This document shows positions 45,129-53,851 of a stretch of 64,000 nucleotides of DNA, in pieces; the stretch's first letter is position 1; the number at the start of each line of letters is the position of its first letter. Under the pieces are notes generated by a model. That model was not told the DNA's origin. It saw only the letters and a program-made list of their open reading frames with translations, and ran no database searches. The position numbers were made by a program, and so were the translations under genes. The stretch is from Streptomyces sp. NBC_00691 (GTDB lineage Bacteria; Actinomycetota; Actinomycetes; Streptomycetales; Streptomycetaceae): the NCBI RefSeq assembly GCF_036226665.1, contig NZ_CP109007.1:5372501-5436500 (forward strand), in the 5' to 3' direction.

Positions 45129-46453
45129 GGGACCGGCACCTCGTCGGGTTGACAGGTGTTCGCCGCCAGATAGCGGCCCAGGTAGTCGCGCTGGTCGGCC
45201 GGGGACTTGGCGCGGAGCCGGTCGATGTACGGCTGGGCGGCGGTCGGATCGGGGCCGTAGCCCTCGGGCGTCGGGGCCAGCCACTCGATGACGGCGAGGT
45301 TGACGATGCTCGCCCGCTCCGCGTTCGGACCGGTGTTGTCGCCCGGCCGGCACGTGTCCGAGAACAGCCAGGACACCGCCGAGTTGAGATACAGGTCCGG
45401 GCGCGGGAGCCGGCCGCGCACCGCGTCCGCCGCCACGTCGGGCAGCGCGACGTCCCCGGGACGAGGGGGCCCGAACGGGCCGCCGACCCAGCGGACCGGG
45501 GCACCCGGCAGCCCCTCGAGGCGCGCGTTGAGCGGGGCCAGCGCCGCCGACACGTCCGGCAGCAGGAGCGCGTCCACGGCCGTGAGGCAGATCTGCGGCG
45601 TCCCGTCGTCGCAGAGCGGGCGGGCCAGGGCGGGGTCCGGGCGCCACGGGCCCTCGTCCGTCGGCAGGCGCAGGATCGCGGCGGCGGCGGCGACCGCCAC
45701 GGCCAGCGGGACCAGCGCGAGCGGACGCGACCGCGCCCGGCGGAGCCCGTACGCCAGGAGGACGGTGAGCGCGAGCCCGGCCGTCCACACCATCGACACC
45801 GGACCGAACCACCACACCGGCCGGTCCCAGAGGAAGCGGTGCTCGGTGGCGGGGCCGAGCCAGCGGGCCGGGCCCTGGCTGTACGCGCCGACCCCCAGCG
45901 CCACGTACCCGGCGATGCCCAGGAGCGGGGCCGTCAGCCGCCAGCGGACCGTACGCCCCACGACATGGCCGAACGCGCCGAGGGCGGCGACGGCGACCGC
46001 GTCGGCGGCGAGGAGTTCGAGGAAGGGACGGCCGCCGGAGGCGTACGGCCAGGTGGCGAGGAGACAGACGGCGTCGCCGAGGAGCACGCCCGCGGCCGGC
46101 CAGAGCGCCGACGGGGCGACCGCCACGAACAGACGGCGGAGCGGCGGGCGGGGTGCGGACTCCCAGAGGTCCAGCGTGCCGCGGCGGCGGTCCCGGCCGC
46201 CCTGCCAGCAGCCCGCCGCCAGCGCGAGCGGCCCGGCGAGCAGCCCGGCGGCCACGTGCAGCAGGTTCGTGGCATCGGCCCAACGGCCCTGCCAGCCGGG
46301 TGCCTTGCCGTACATCGTGACGAGGACGGTGAGCAGGACGGCGAGGCCGGTCCAGGGGCCGAGCCCGCGACGCAGCTCGATGAGAACGGGCTTCGTCCCG
46401 CGGGCGGCCCGCCCGGCGGCGCGGGGCGGGGGAGGGGTGAGGGTGGTGGTCAC
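45125..46453 (-). CDS. ABC transporter-associated membrane protein with extracytoplasmic C-terminus
   Basis: A 442-residue protein. The first ~270 residues hold about seven membrane segments starting WTGLAVLLTVLVTMYGKAPG, followed by a helix near ALVPLAVAVAAAAAI. The last ~170 residues are a soluble domain with cysteines (LCDDGTPQICLTAV, NTCQPDE) that probably lies outside. It overlaps the ATPase gene by 4 bp (GTGA) and is the presumed permease subunit. No specific family is recognised. Confidence 0.75.
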   Translation of the reverse strand: MTTTLTPPPPRAAGRAARGTKPVLIELRRGLGPWTGLAVLLTVLVTMYGKAPGWQGRWADATNLLHVAAGLLAGPLALAAGCWQGGRDRRRGTLDLWESAPRPPLRRLFVAVAPSALWPAAGVLLGDAVCLLATWPYASGGRPFLELLAADAVAVAALGAFGHVVGRTVRWRLTAPLLGIAGYVALGVGAYSQGPARWLGPATEHRFLWDRPVWWFGPVSMVWTAGLALTVLLAYGLRRARSRPLALVPLAVAVAAAAAILRLPTDEGPWRPDPALARPLCDDGTPQICLTAVDALLLPDVSAALAPLNARLEGLPGAPVRWVGGPFGPPRPGDVALPDVAADAVRGRLPRPDLYLNSAVSWLFSDTCRPGDNTGPNAERASIVNLAVIEWLAPTPEGYGPDPTAAQPYIDRLRAKSPADQRDYLGRYLAANTCQPDEVPVP

Positions 46454-47292
46454 CGGAGCGCTCCCTCCGCGGTGTCCGCGGTGTCCGACGTATCTGGGGT
46501 GGTCGAGGTGTCCGAGGTGTCCGAGGTGGCGCGATGGGCACGCAGGGCGACCGTGTAGCCCCGCTCGACGGCATGCGTCGTGGAGTCGTTCCCGTCGGCG
46601 GGCTCCCCGCCGAGCGCGGTGAGTTCGGCCGTCGAGCCCTGGAAGGCGAGGCGGCCCGACTCGATGAGGGCGACGCCGGTGCAGGCCGCGGCCACGTCCT
46701 CCACCAGGTGCGTGGAGACCACCACCGTCGCCTCGGTGCCCAACTCCCGCAACAGCGACCGGAAGTCGACCCGCTGCTCGGGATCGAGACCGGCGGTCGG
46801 TTCGTCGAGCAGCAGCAGCTCCGGTTCGTTCACGATGGCCTGGGCGATCCCCGCGCGCCGGACCATGCCGCCCGACAGCGTCTTCATCCGCACGTCGATG
46901 CGGTCGGCGAGCCCGACCCGTGTCACCGCGTGCTCCACGGCCGCCGGGACACGGTCGGCCGGCACCTCCTTGAGCCAGGCGACGTAGGCCACGAACTCCC
47001 GCACGGTGAAGGACGGGTAGTAGCCGAAGTCCTGCGGCAGATAGCCGAGCCGGCGCCGGATGCCGGTCCGTTCACGGTGGCTGGTGGCGTCCCCGCCGAG
47101 CAGCTCCACCCGGCCGGAGGACGGTGCGGCGACGGTCGCGAGGACCCGGATGAGGGAGGTCTTGCCGGCGCCGTTCGGCCCGAGCAGGCCGTGGACGCCG
47201 GGACCGAGGGACAGGTCGAGCCGGTCGAGGGCGACGGTACGGCGATGGCGGACGGTCAGTCCGCTCACCGCGACGGCGGTCGAGACGTTCAC
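46450..47292 (-). CDS. ABC transporter ATP-binding protein
   Basis: A 280-residue ATPase of the ABC-2 (drug/lantibiotic/bacitracin) type: Walker A LLGPNGAGKTSLIR, the Q-loop region LGYLPQDFGYYPSFT, signature LSGGMVRRAGIAQAI, Walker B LLLLDEPTAGLDPEQ. The C-terminal tail is a Thr/Ser/Asp repeat (TSDTSDTSTTPDTSDTAD) of no known role, encoded by 9-bp tandem repeats. The GTG start overlaps the previous stop. It powers export, with the two following membrane proteins. Confidence 0.9.
   Translation of the reverse strand: MNVSTAVAVSGLTVRHRRTVALDRLDLSLGPGVHGLLGPNGAGKTSLIRVLATVAAPSSGRVELLGGDATSHRERTGIRRRLGYLPQDFGYYPSFTVREFVAYVAWLKEVPADRVPAAVEHAVTRVGLADRIDVRMKTLSGGMVRRAGIAQAIVNEPELLLLDEPTAGLDPEQRVDFRSLLRELGTEATVVVSTHLVEDVAAACTGVALIESGRLAFQGSTAELTALGGEPADGNDSTTHAVERGYTVALRAHRATSDTSDTSTTPDTSDTADTAEGALR
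46471..46528 (-). repeat. 9-bp tandem repeats encoding a DTS-rich tail
   Basis: Imperfect GTGTCCGAG-type units run through the last ~20 codons of the ABC ATPase gene and give a repeated Asp-Thr-Ser pattern. This is a likely slippage-prone stretch. Confidence 0.6.
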
Positions 47293-48332
47293 CGGGACTC
47301 CAGGTGGTCGAAGGAGCGGCGCCGCAGCGCGAGGAGGGCCGCGCAGGCCAGCGCGGCGGCGGCCCACCCCCCCTGGGCGGCGGCGCCGGAGAAGTACGGG
47401 GCCAGCGCGGTGGCCGAAGCGGCCGTGTCCACGGGCCCGAGCAGCGGGCCGGCGACGGCGAGCAGCCACCCGCCGCCGAGCGTCGCGGCCGCCGCCCGGC
47501 AGCCCACGAACGAGCCGAGCGCGAGCGTGGCCAGGGTCAGCGCCAGGCCGGGGAGCAGCCAGGCGGCGGCACCCGGGAAACCGGCCACCGGCGGCAGCAG
47601 CGCACCGCCCGCGGTCAGCAGCGGTACGCAGACGGCGAGGACGGCGGCGGTACGGGTGAGCAGGAGCCGAAGCCCGCCGGACGGGGTGGAGGCGGTGATC
47701 TCGTGCATCGGGTCGGCGTGACGTCCGTACGAGACGGCGACACCGGCGAGCGGGAGGACGGGCGAGAGCGCGAGCAGCAGACTCCGCGCCCCCTGGACCC
47801 CGGCTCCGTGGGCGAGCCCGTAGGCCCCGCCGACGACCAGCAGCACGGCGACCACCCAGGATCCGCGGAGCGCGGGCCCGACGGCCCACCAGAGCCGTGC
47901 CCACCGGCCGAGGGGGGTGGGGGTGTGCGCGGCCGGCCCGGGCCTGCGCCCGGGGGACACGGCGGCTGCGAACCGGCGTCGGGGGTGTGCGGGTGCGGGT
48001 CGGGGTTCGGGGGACGCGGTGGGTGCGGGCACGGGCACGGGTCGGGGTCCGGAGGCGGTCCCCGGGCGGGGGCTCCGTGCGCCCTCCTTCGCCCGGCCGG
48101 GCCCGAGGGAGGCGAGCAGTTCGGCGCGGACGCTCGCGAGCACCGGCCCGGCCGTTCCGGCCCGTACGGCGGCCGAGACGCGGCCCGCGCAGTCCCCGCA
48201 GGACTCGACGTGCTTCTCCAGCGACCAGGCGTCGGTCTCGGCGGCGGACCCGTCGGCGTACCGGCGCGCCAGGGCGTCGGAGACGTGCCAGGGGAGGCCG
48301 GGGCCGTCCGCGCGGGGGCGCGATGTCGTCAT
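47289..48332 (-). CDS. Zinc-finger (zf-HC2) anti-sigma-like membrane protein
   Basis: A 347-residue protein. Residues 1-70 hold an anti-sigma zinc-finger-like motif with His41, Cys45 and Cys48 (KHVESCGDCAGRV). A ~75-residue Pro/Arg-rich linker follows, then about six membrane helices from WARLWWAVGPALRGSWVVAVL to the end. It overlaps the sigma factor gene by 4 bp and the ABC ATPase gene by 4 bp. I infer that it holds the sigma factor at the membrane and that its membrane part may also be a transporter subunit. Confidence 0.8.
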   Translation of the reverse strand: MTTSRPRADGPGLPWHVSDALARRYADGSAAETDAWSLEKHVESCGDCAGRVSAAVRAGTAGPVLASVRAELLASLGPGRAKEGARSPRPGTASGPRPVPVPAPTASPEPRPAPAHPRRRFAAAVSPGRRPGPAAHTPTPLGRWARLWWAVGPALRGSWVVAVLLVVGGAYGLAHGAGVQGARSLLLALSPVLPLAGVAVSYGRHADPMHEITASTPSGGLRLLLTRTAAVLAVCVPLLTAGGALLPPVAGFPGAAAWLLPGLALTLATLALGSFVGCRAAAATLGGGWLLAVAGPLLGPVDTAASATALAPYFSGAAAQGGWAAAALACAALLALRRRSFDHLESR

Positions 48333-48961
48333 GCGGTGCCTCCCAGGGCGTGGGGGCCGCCGGGCTGGGCCGACCCGAGCGCGGCGCGCAGTTCGCGGCG
48401 GGCGCGCAGGGCACGGGTCTTCACCGTGCCCTCGGGTATGCCGAGCAGCCGGGCGGTCTCGCGGGTCGTCAGGCCGTCGACGACGGTCGCCCGCAGGACC
48501 TCGGCGAGTTCGGGCGAGATCCGGTCGAGGGCCGCGCCCACCTCCCCGTACTCCAGTCCGGCGAGCACCCGGTCCTCGGCGGAGGACGCGGCGGCGGACG
48601 GCTCCGAGGGCACGGCGGCGTGTTCGGCCGCCCGTTCCACGACGCGGTCCGCGCGGGCCCGGGCCCGCTGCGCGTCCACCAGGCGCCGGGCCGCGATCAC
48701 CCAGATCCAGCCGCCGGCCTCGCCGCGGCCCCGGTGGCCGCCGGCCGAGCGCCAGATCGTGACGAAGGTGTCCTGGAGGACCTCCCGTACGGTCTCCTCG
48801 TCCTGGCAGCGCCGGGCGAGGCGCGCGTGCAGCCAGCCGGCGTGCCGGTCGTACAGCACGGCGAGCGCCCCGGAGTCCCCCCGGGCGACCGCGCGCAGCA
48901 GCGCCGTGTCGTCCTCGTCGCCCCCGGAGGGGCCTCCCCGTGCGGGGTGCGACAGTCTCAC
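48329..48961 (-). CDS. ECF RNA polymerase sigma factor
   Basis: A 210-residue extracytoplasmic-function sigma factor. Region 2 spans LLRAVARGDSGALAVLYDRH to VLQDTFVTIWRSAG, and region 4 carries the helix-turn-helix LTTRETARLLGIPEGTVKTRALRARRELR. The start is GTG at 48961 after GAGAAGG. It is the first gene of the operon, and its stop overlaps the zinc-finger membrane protein start (ATGA), the usual sigma/anti-sigma layout. Confidence 0.92.
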   Translation of the reverse strand: MRLSHPARGGPSGGDEDDTALLRAVARGDSGALAVLYDRHAGWLHARLARRCQDEETVREVLQDTFVTIWRSAGGHRGRGEAGGWIWVIAARRLVDAQRARARADRVVERAAEHAAVPSEPSAAASSAEDRVLAGLEYGEVGAALDRISPELAEVLRATVVDGLTTRETARLLGIPEGTVKTRALRARRELRAALGSAQPGGPHALGGTA

Positions 48962-49004
48962 GCCTTCTCTATCGCGCGCGTGCCCCGGTTCGGTTCTCCG
49001 GGAC

Positions 49005-49595
49005 TCAGGGGTTCGTGGGCGGGCCGCCCTCCGGGAGGGCGGAGAAGACCCGCTGGAGCGCCGCCGGGCGCTCGCCGTCGGCCGAGACGACGAGGCGGTG
49101 GCGGTACGTCACGTAGTACTGGAAGCCGTCGACGACCGGGTCGCCCGTCGGCCGCTCGGGGACCCGGGCGTACGCGGGGTCCTCCAGAGCGGCCCGTAGC
49201 TCGGCGGCCTCGGCGGGGGTCTGACGTCCGGTGCGGGGCGCCTCGGTGCCGGAGCGGCTGGTCCACGAGCCGTCGTAGTGGACGACCAGTGTGTTGCGGA
49301 CACCGGCGAGGCCGCCGTTGACGACGACCTGGACAAGGACCTCGGAGGGGCGGGGGTCCGCCGTGGGGGAGTCGGGAGCCGTGGGGGAGCCCGGCGCCGT
49401 GGTGGCTCCCGGGGTCGCCGTCGCGCCCGGGGGCGCGGTCGTCGTCGGGGCGCCCGGCTCGGCCGGTCCGCTCGTCCCCGACGGGGACCCGCCCGGCGCG
49501 GGCGGCGTGTCCGCCCCGCAGCCGCTCGTACCGCCGACCAGGACCCCGACCAGAAGCAGGGTCCCGCACCACGTGCCCCGTACGCCTCTCACCAT
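49005..49595 (-). CDS. Hypothetical exported protein, possible lipoprotein
   Basis: A 196-residue protein with a hydrophobic N-terminus (GTLLLVGVLVGGTSGCG). The Cys after GTSG may be lipidated, although TSGC is a poor lipobox. A Gly/Pro/Thr/Ala-rich stretch (residues ~30-85) precedes a ~105-residue domain (VLVQVVVNGGLAGVRNTLVVHYDGSW) seen in other Streptomyces exported proteins of unknown function. It lies directly upstream of the ECF sigma gene on the same strand, 43 bp away. Confidence 0.7.
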   Translation of the reverse strand: MVRGVRGTWCGTLLLVGVLVGGTSGCGADTPPAPGGSPSGTSGPAEPGAPTTTAPPGATATPGATTAPGSPTAPDSPTADPRPSEVLVQVVVNGGLAGVRNTLVVHYDGSWTSRSGTEAPRTGRQTPAEAAELRAALEDPAYARVPERPTGDPVVDGFQYYVTYRHRLVVSADGERPAALQRVFSALPEGGPPTNP

Positions 49596-49648
49596 AGACC
49601 GAGCATGCCGGGTGACGGGTGCCGCGCGCAGCCGGACGGTCAGGTTCG

Positions 49649-49740
49649 GCCCCGACCGCCGACCGCCGACCGACCGCCGACCGGCCCCGACCGCCTCCGC
49701 CGACCGGCCCCGACCGCCGACCGACCGCCGACCGGTCCCG
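49649..49740. repeat. Degenerate GACCGCC tandem repeat
   Basis: GACCGCC/GACCG units are repeated about ten times between the GNAT stop and the lipoprotein-like gene, including two near-identical ~30-bp copies beginning GGCCCCGACCGCCGACCG. It is not coding in any convincing frame. Confidence 0.75.
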
Positions 49741-49788
49741 CCCCCGTATCGCTTCGGGCCCCGCCCCCGTACGCGCCCCCCCCGCCCG

Positions 49789-50442
49789 TCAGCCGGCCTC
49801 GGCCCCGCCGCCGTCCCGGACGATGCCCGTCAGCGGTCCCTGGTAGCGCCAGTCGAGGGAGTCGTACAGCGCGAGGCCGTCCGTGGTCGCGGCGAGCACC
49901 CCGGTCTCGGCGCCCGCCTGCGCCGCGGCCGCCTCCAGGGTGCGCATGACGTTGGCCCCGAGTCCGCGCCGCCGGTGCGCGGGATCGGTCTCGATCTGGT
50001 CGGCGACGGCGGTGGACCCGGTCGGGGCGATCTGGCCGCGGGCGGCGAGGGTGCCGTCGGGCGCCAGCACGCGGACCCGGATGACACCGTCCCGGACCTC
50101 GGTGGTCCGGGCGTACCCCTCGGGCGGGGCCGGCCGGGCGCCGGGGTCCAGCGGCTTGATCATCATGAACCCCGGGTCGTCGGGGACCGTCCAGCCCTCA
50201 GTGATCCACGCGCGCGCGTCCTCGGGCCCCGCCATGATCTTGAGCCAGCTGTACGGGGTGGTCAGCCGGGTGCAGAGCGCGCCGACGGTGGCCGCGTCGG
50301 GGGCGGGCAGCACATGCCGTACCACGTGCCGGGGCAGCCCCACCTCGATCCGGTGGCCCCAGGGCTCGTCGACGGCGGTCGGGGTGCCACGGGAGACGGC
50401 CCAGCCCGCCACCCACGCCGATGTAAGAGCTGCGATATCCAT
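49789..50442 (-). CDS. GNAT family N-acetyltransferase
   Basis: A 217-residue protein. Residues ~110-200 form a GNAT domain with the acetyl-CoA loop HRRRGLGANVMRTLEAAAAQAG and VLAATTDGLALYDSLDWRYQG. The N-terminal ~100 residues are a helical extension. The ATG at 50442 has only a weak ribosome site. It is divergent from lon, and the ClgR box lies 39 bp away. The acceptor is unknown. Confidence 0.83.
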   Translation of the reverse strand: MDIAALTSAWVAGWAVSRGTPTAVDEPWGHRIEVGLPRHVVRHVLPAPDAATVGALCTRLTTPYSWLKIMAGPEDARAWITEGWTVPDDPGFMMIKPLDPGARPAPPEGYARTTEVRDGVIRVRVLAPDGTLAARGQIAPTGSTAVADQIETDPAHRRRGLGANVMRTLEAAAAQAGAETGVLAATTDGLALYDSLDWRYQGPLTGIVRDGGGAEAG

Positions 50443-50480
50443 GCAGTCATTACATCGGCCGAAAGTGGCCTGCGGGAGGG

Positions 50481-50498
50481 TGATCGCTCAGAGCGAAC
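50481..50498. promoter_or_regulatory. ClgR box upstream of lon
   Basis: TGATCGCTCAGAGCGAAC fits the published ClgR consensus WNNWCGCYNANRGCGWWS, as I remember it, at every position. It is 75 bp upstream of the lon ATG. ClgR activates lon and clp protease genes in Streptomyces and Corynebacterium. Confidence 0.8.
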
Positions 50499-50572
50499 GG
50501 GCGTGCGGGAACATTCATGGGCTCACATGCATTGAGTCGGCATAGCTCAACTTGACTGCCGAAGGGGAGATC

Positions 50573-52996
50573 ATGGCTTCCGACTCCAAGCCGTCCGTGC
50601 CGCTCACTCTGCCCGTACTGCCGCTTGACGACGAGGTCGTGCTGCCCGGCATGGTGGTGCCGCTCGACCTGTCCGACAACGACGTGCGCGCCGCGGTGGA
50701 GGCCGCCCAGGCCGCCGCGCGGTCCGGAGCGGGCAAGCCGCGGGTGCTGCTCGTGCCCCGCGTCGACGGGACCTACGCCGGGACCGGCGTCCTGGGCACC
50801 GTCGAGCAGGTCGGGCGACTGTCCGACGGCGACCCCGGCGCCCTGATCCGCGGTCTCGGCCGCGTGCGCATCGGCGCCGGTACGACCGGACCCGGCGCGG
50901 CCCTCTGGGTCGAGGGCAGCACCGTCGAGGAGACCCTGCCCGAACCGCTGCCCGGTCAGGTCACCGACCTGATCAAGGAGTACAAGGCGCTCGCCACCAG
51001 CTGGCTCAAGAAGCGCGGTGCCTGGCAGGTCGTCGACCGCGTCCAGCAGATCGACGGCGTCGGAGCCCTCGCCGACAACTCCGGATACTCGCCCTTCCTC
51101 ACCGTCGAGCAGAAGGTCGCGCTCCTGGAGACCGCCGACCCGGTCGCCCGCCTCAGGCTCGCCACCGCCCAGCTCCGCGAGCACCTCGCCGAGCAGGACG
51201 TCGCCGAGACCATCGCCAAGGACGTCCAGGAGGGCGTCGACAAGCAGCAGCGCGAGTTCCTGCTCCGCCGCCAGCTCGAAGCCGTCCGCAAGGAGCTCCG
51301 CGACCTCAACGGCGAGTCCGGCAAGGACGCGGCGGACGAGTCCGACGACTACCGCGCCCGCGTGGAGGCCGCCGACCTGCCTGAGAAGGTCCGCGAGGCG
51401 GCCCTCAAGGAGGTCGAGAAGCTGGAGCGGTCCAGCGACCAGTCCCCCGAGGGGTCCTGGATCCGCACCTGGCTGGACACCGTCCTCGAACTCCCGTGGA
51501 ACGAGAGGACCGAGGACCGGTACGACATCCGCGGCGCCCGCGCCGTCCTCGACGCCGAGCACGCGGGCCTGGACGACGTGAAGGAACGGATCACCGAGTA
51601 CCTCGCGGTGCGCAAGCGCCGTGCCGAGCGCGGCCTCGGCGTGGTCGGCGGCCGCCGCGGCGGAGCCGTCCTCGCCCTCGTCGGCCCGCCCGGTGTCGGC
51701 AAGACCTCGCTCGGCGAGTCCGTCGCGCACGCGATGGGCCGCGAGTTCGTCCGGGTCGCCCTCGGCGGTGTCCGGGACGAGGCGGAGATCCGCGGCCACC
51801 GCAGGACCTACGTCGGCGCCCTGCCCGGCCGCATCGTCCGCGCCATCAAGGAGGCCGGGTCCATGAACCCGGTGGTCCTGCTCGACGAGATCGACAAGGT
51901 CGGCTCCGACTTCCGCGGCGACCCCGCGGCGGCCCTCCTCGAAGTCCTCGACCCGGCGCAGAACCACACCTTCCGCGACCACTACCTGGAGGTCGAACTC
52001 GACCTCTCGGACGTCGTCTTCCTGGCCACGGCCAACGTCCTCGAAGCGATCCCGGAGGCCCTGCTCGACCGCATGGAGCTCGTCAGGCTCGACGGCTACA
52101 CGGAGGACGAGAAGGTCGTCATCGCCCGCGACCACCTGCTGCCCCGGCAGCTGGAGCGCGCGGGCCTGGAGCCCGGCGAGGTCGTCCTGGAGGACGCGAG
52201 CCTGCGCAGGCTGGCCGGCGAGTACACCCGCGAGGCCGGCGTACGCACCCTGGAGCGGGCCGTCTCCCGGCTGCTCCGCAAGATCGCGGCCCAGCACGAA
52301 CTGGGCGACCGGGAACTCCCGTTCACGGTCAGCCCCGACGATCTGCGTGAGCTCATCGGACGGCCGCACCACGTGCCCGAGTCGGCCCAGGATCCGGCGG
52401 AGCGGCGCACCGCCGTCCCCGGTGTCGCCACCGGGCTCGCCGTGACCGGAGCGGGCGGTGACGTCCTCTTCGTCGAGGCGTCGCTGGCCGACCCCGAGAC
52501 CGGCGCGGCCGGGCTGACGCTCACCGGCCAGCTGGGCGACGTGATGAAGGAGTCGGCGCAGATCGCGCTCTCCTTCCTCCGCTCGCACGGCGCGGAACTG
52601 GAGCTGCCCGTCACCGGTCTGAAGGACCGCGGCGTGCACATCCACTTCCCCGCGGGCGCGGTCCCCAAGGACGGTCCGAGCGCGGGCGTCACCATGACGA
52701 CCGCCCTCGCCTCCCTGCTGAGCGGTCGGCTGGTCCGTACGGACGTGGCCATGACCGGCGAGGTCTCCCTCACCGGCCGGGTCCTCCCGATCGGCGGCGT
52801 GAAGCAGAAGCTCCTCGCCGCGCACCGGGCGGGCATCACCACGGTCGTGATCCCCAAGCGGAACGAGGCCGACCTGGACGACGTCCCGGCCGAGATCCTG
52901 GAGAAGCTGGAGGTCCACCCGGTGACGGACGTCCGGCAGGTCCTGGAGATCGCCCTGGCCCCGGCGACGGTGCCGGTGGGAGTGGCGGCGGCGTAA
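50573..52996 (+). CDS. lon: ATP-dependent Lon protease (LonA)
   Basis: An 807-residue hexameric protease. The N-terminal substrate domain (LPVLPLDDEVVLPGMVVPL) is followed by the AAA+ module with Walker A GPPGVGKT (371-378), Walker B PVVLLDEIDKVG, and the protease domain with Ser703 in KDGPSAGVTMTTA and Lys746 in GGVKQKLLAAH, the Ser-Lys dyad. It degrades damaged and regulatory proteins. The ATG at 50573 follows AAGGGGAG. A ClgR box and a terminator frame it as a single-gene unit. Confidence 0.97.
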   Translation: MASDSKPSVPLTLPVLPLDDEVVLPGMVVPLDLSDNDVRAAVEAAQAAARSGAGKPRVLLVPRVDGTYAGTGVLGTVEQVGRLSDGDPGALIRGLGRVRIGAGTTGPGAALWVEGSTVEETLPEPLPGQVTDLIKEYKALATSWLKKRGAWQVVDRVQQIDGVGALADNSGYSPFLTVEQKVALLETADPVARLRLATAQLREHLAEQDVAETIAKDVQEGVDKQQREFLLRRQLEAVRKELRDLNGESGKDAADESDDYRARVEAADLPEKVREAALKEVEKLERSSDQSPEGSWIRTWLDTVLELPWNERTEDRYDIRGARAVLDAEHAGLDDVKERITEYLAVRKRRAERGLGVVGGRRGGAVLALVGPPGVGKTSLGESVAHAMGREFVRVALGGVRDEAEIRGHRRTYVGALPGRIVRAIKEAGSMNPVVLLDEIDKVGSDFRGDPAAALLEVLDPAQNHTFRDHYLEVELDLSDVVFLATANVLEAIPEALLDRMELVRLDGYTEDEKVVIARDHLLPRQLERAGLEPGEVVLEDASLRRLAGEYTREAGVRTLERAVSRLLRKIAAQHELGDRELPFTVSPDDLRELIGRPHHVPESAQDPAERRTAVPGVATGLAVTGAGGDVLFVEASLADPETGAAGLTLTGQLGDVMKESAQIALSFLRSHGAELELPVTGLKDRGVHIHFPAGAVPKDGPSAGVTMTTALASLLSGRLVRTDVAMTGEVSLTGRVLPIGGVKQKLLAAHRAGITTVVIPKRNEADLDDVPAEILEKLEVHPVTDVRQVLEIALAPATVPVGVAAA

Positions 52997-53013
52997 CTCC
53001 CGCAGGCGCGGAC

Positions 53014-53053
53014 GACGGAGCGGGGTGCCCTGGTCGGGGCACCCCGCTCCGTC
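53014..53053 (+). terminator. 17-bp stem terminator after lon
   Basis: The arms 53014-53030 and 53037-53053 are complementary (GACGGAGCGGGG...), 18 bp after the lon stop. Confidence 0.85.
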
Positions 53054-53126
53054 ATGCCCTGGACGTGCGATTACTCGCAGGTAAATCGTCACCCGGATGT
53101 CAGCCGGGGGTGTCATGCTCGTACGC

Positions 53127-53738
53127 ATGAACGAAGACGCCTTCTGGGCTCTCATCGACGAGTTGAGCCGCCGCACCGGGGACCCGGATGAGCGGACGGA
53201 GTGGCTGCGCACGGAGCTGCTCCGGCGACCGGCCGCCGAGAGCGTGGAGTTCCAGGTGCGCCTCGAGGACGCGTGCGACGTCGCGGGCACGCGCGCGGTG
53301 TGGCGGGCGGCGAACCGGATCGAGAGCGGGGCCTGCACCGACGACGGCTTCCACTACTTCACCCTCTGGCTGGTCGGGCAGGGGCGGAAGGTGTACGACT
53401 CGGTCGTCGCCGACCCGGACGCGCTGGCCGACGTGCCGGGGATCCGGGCCCTGGTGGGCCGGCACCGGGACGAGTGGGACGACGACGAGTGGCCGGAGTG
53501 GGAGGGGCTGGACTATGTCGCGCAGGACGCGTACGACGAACTGACCGGTCAGGAGGACGACGGCGGCGAGGAGTTCGACGACGCCGTGGACGAGCGCGCC
53601 GAGAAGCTCGCGGACGAGCTCCCCGGGGACGCCGAGGGGGAGTGGGAAGAGGGCGACGAGGCCCGGGGGTCTCGTCCGGAGGGGGTGGCGATCCCCCGGC
53701 TCACCGCCCTCTTCCCGCTCGGTACGTCCGGCTCCTAG
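53127..53738 (+). CDS. DUF4240 domain protein
   Basis: A 203-residue protein. The N-terminal half (MNEDAFWALIDELSRRTGDPDERTEWL, then CTDDGFHYFTLWLVGQGRKVYD) is the DUF4240 domain of unknown function, also present near WGR-type proteins. The middle is strongly acidic (EDDGGEEFDDAVDERAEKLADEL). The ATG at 53127 gives a full-length domain; a CATGCT box ends 7 nt before it, possibly a leaderless start. It follows lon but is separated by a terminator. Confidence 0.82.
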   Translation: MNEDAFWALIDELSRRTGDPDERTEWLRTELLRRPAAESVEFQVRLEDACDVAGTRAVWRAANRIESGACTDDGFHYFTLWLVGQGRKVYDSVVADPDALADVPGIRALVGRHRDEWDDDEWPEWEGLDYVAQDAYDELTGQEDDGGEEFDDAVDERAEKLADELPGDAEGEWEEGDEARGSRPEGVAIPRLTALFPLGTSGS

Positions 53739-53804
53739 GACCCTCGGGAGGGGCCCCGGGAGCCGGACGGTCCTGGACGGCCTCGGGGACATGTCCGGAG
53801 CGCC

Positions 53805-53828
53805 CCGTCCGGCCCGCGGGCCGGACGG
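53805..53828. terminator. 11-bp hairpin between convergent genes
   Basis: CCGTCCGGCCC (53805-53815) and GGGCCGGACGG (53818-53828) form a tight hairpin in the 113-bp gap between the DUF4240 and LPMO stop codons. Confidence 0.75.
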
Positions 53829-53851
53829 AAGCCGCTCTCCGGACACGGCTC

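Noticed and set aside
50450..53338. 962-codon minus-strand open frame antisense to lon
   Set aside because: Shadow of the lon gene with no recognisable motif or ribosome site.
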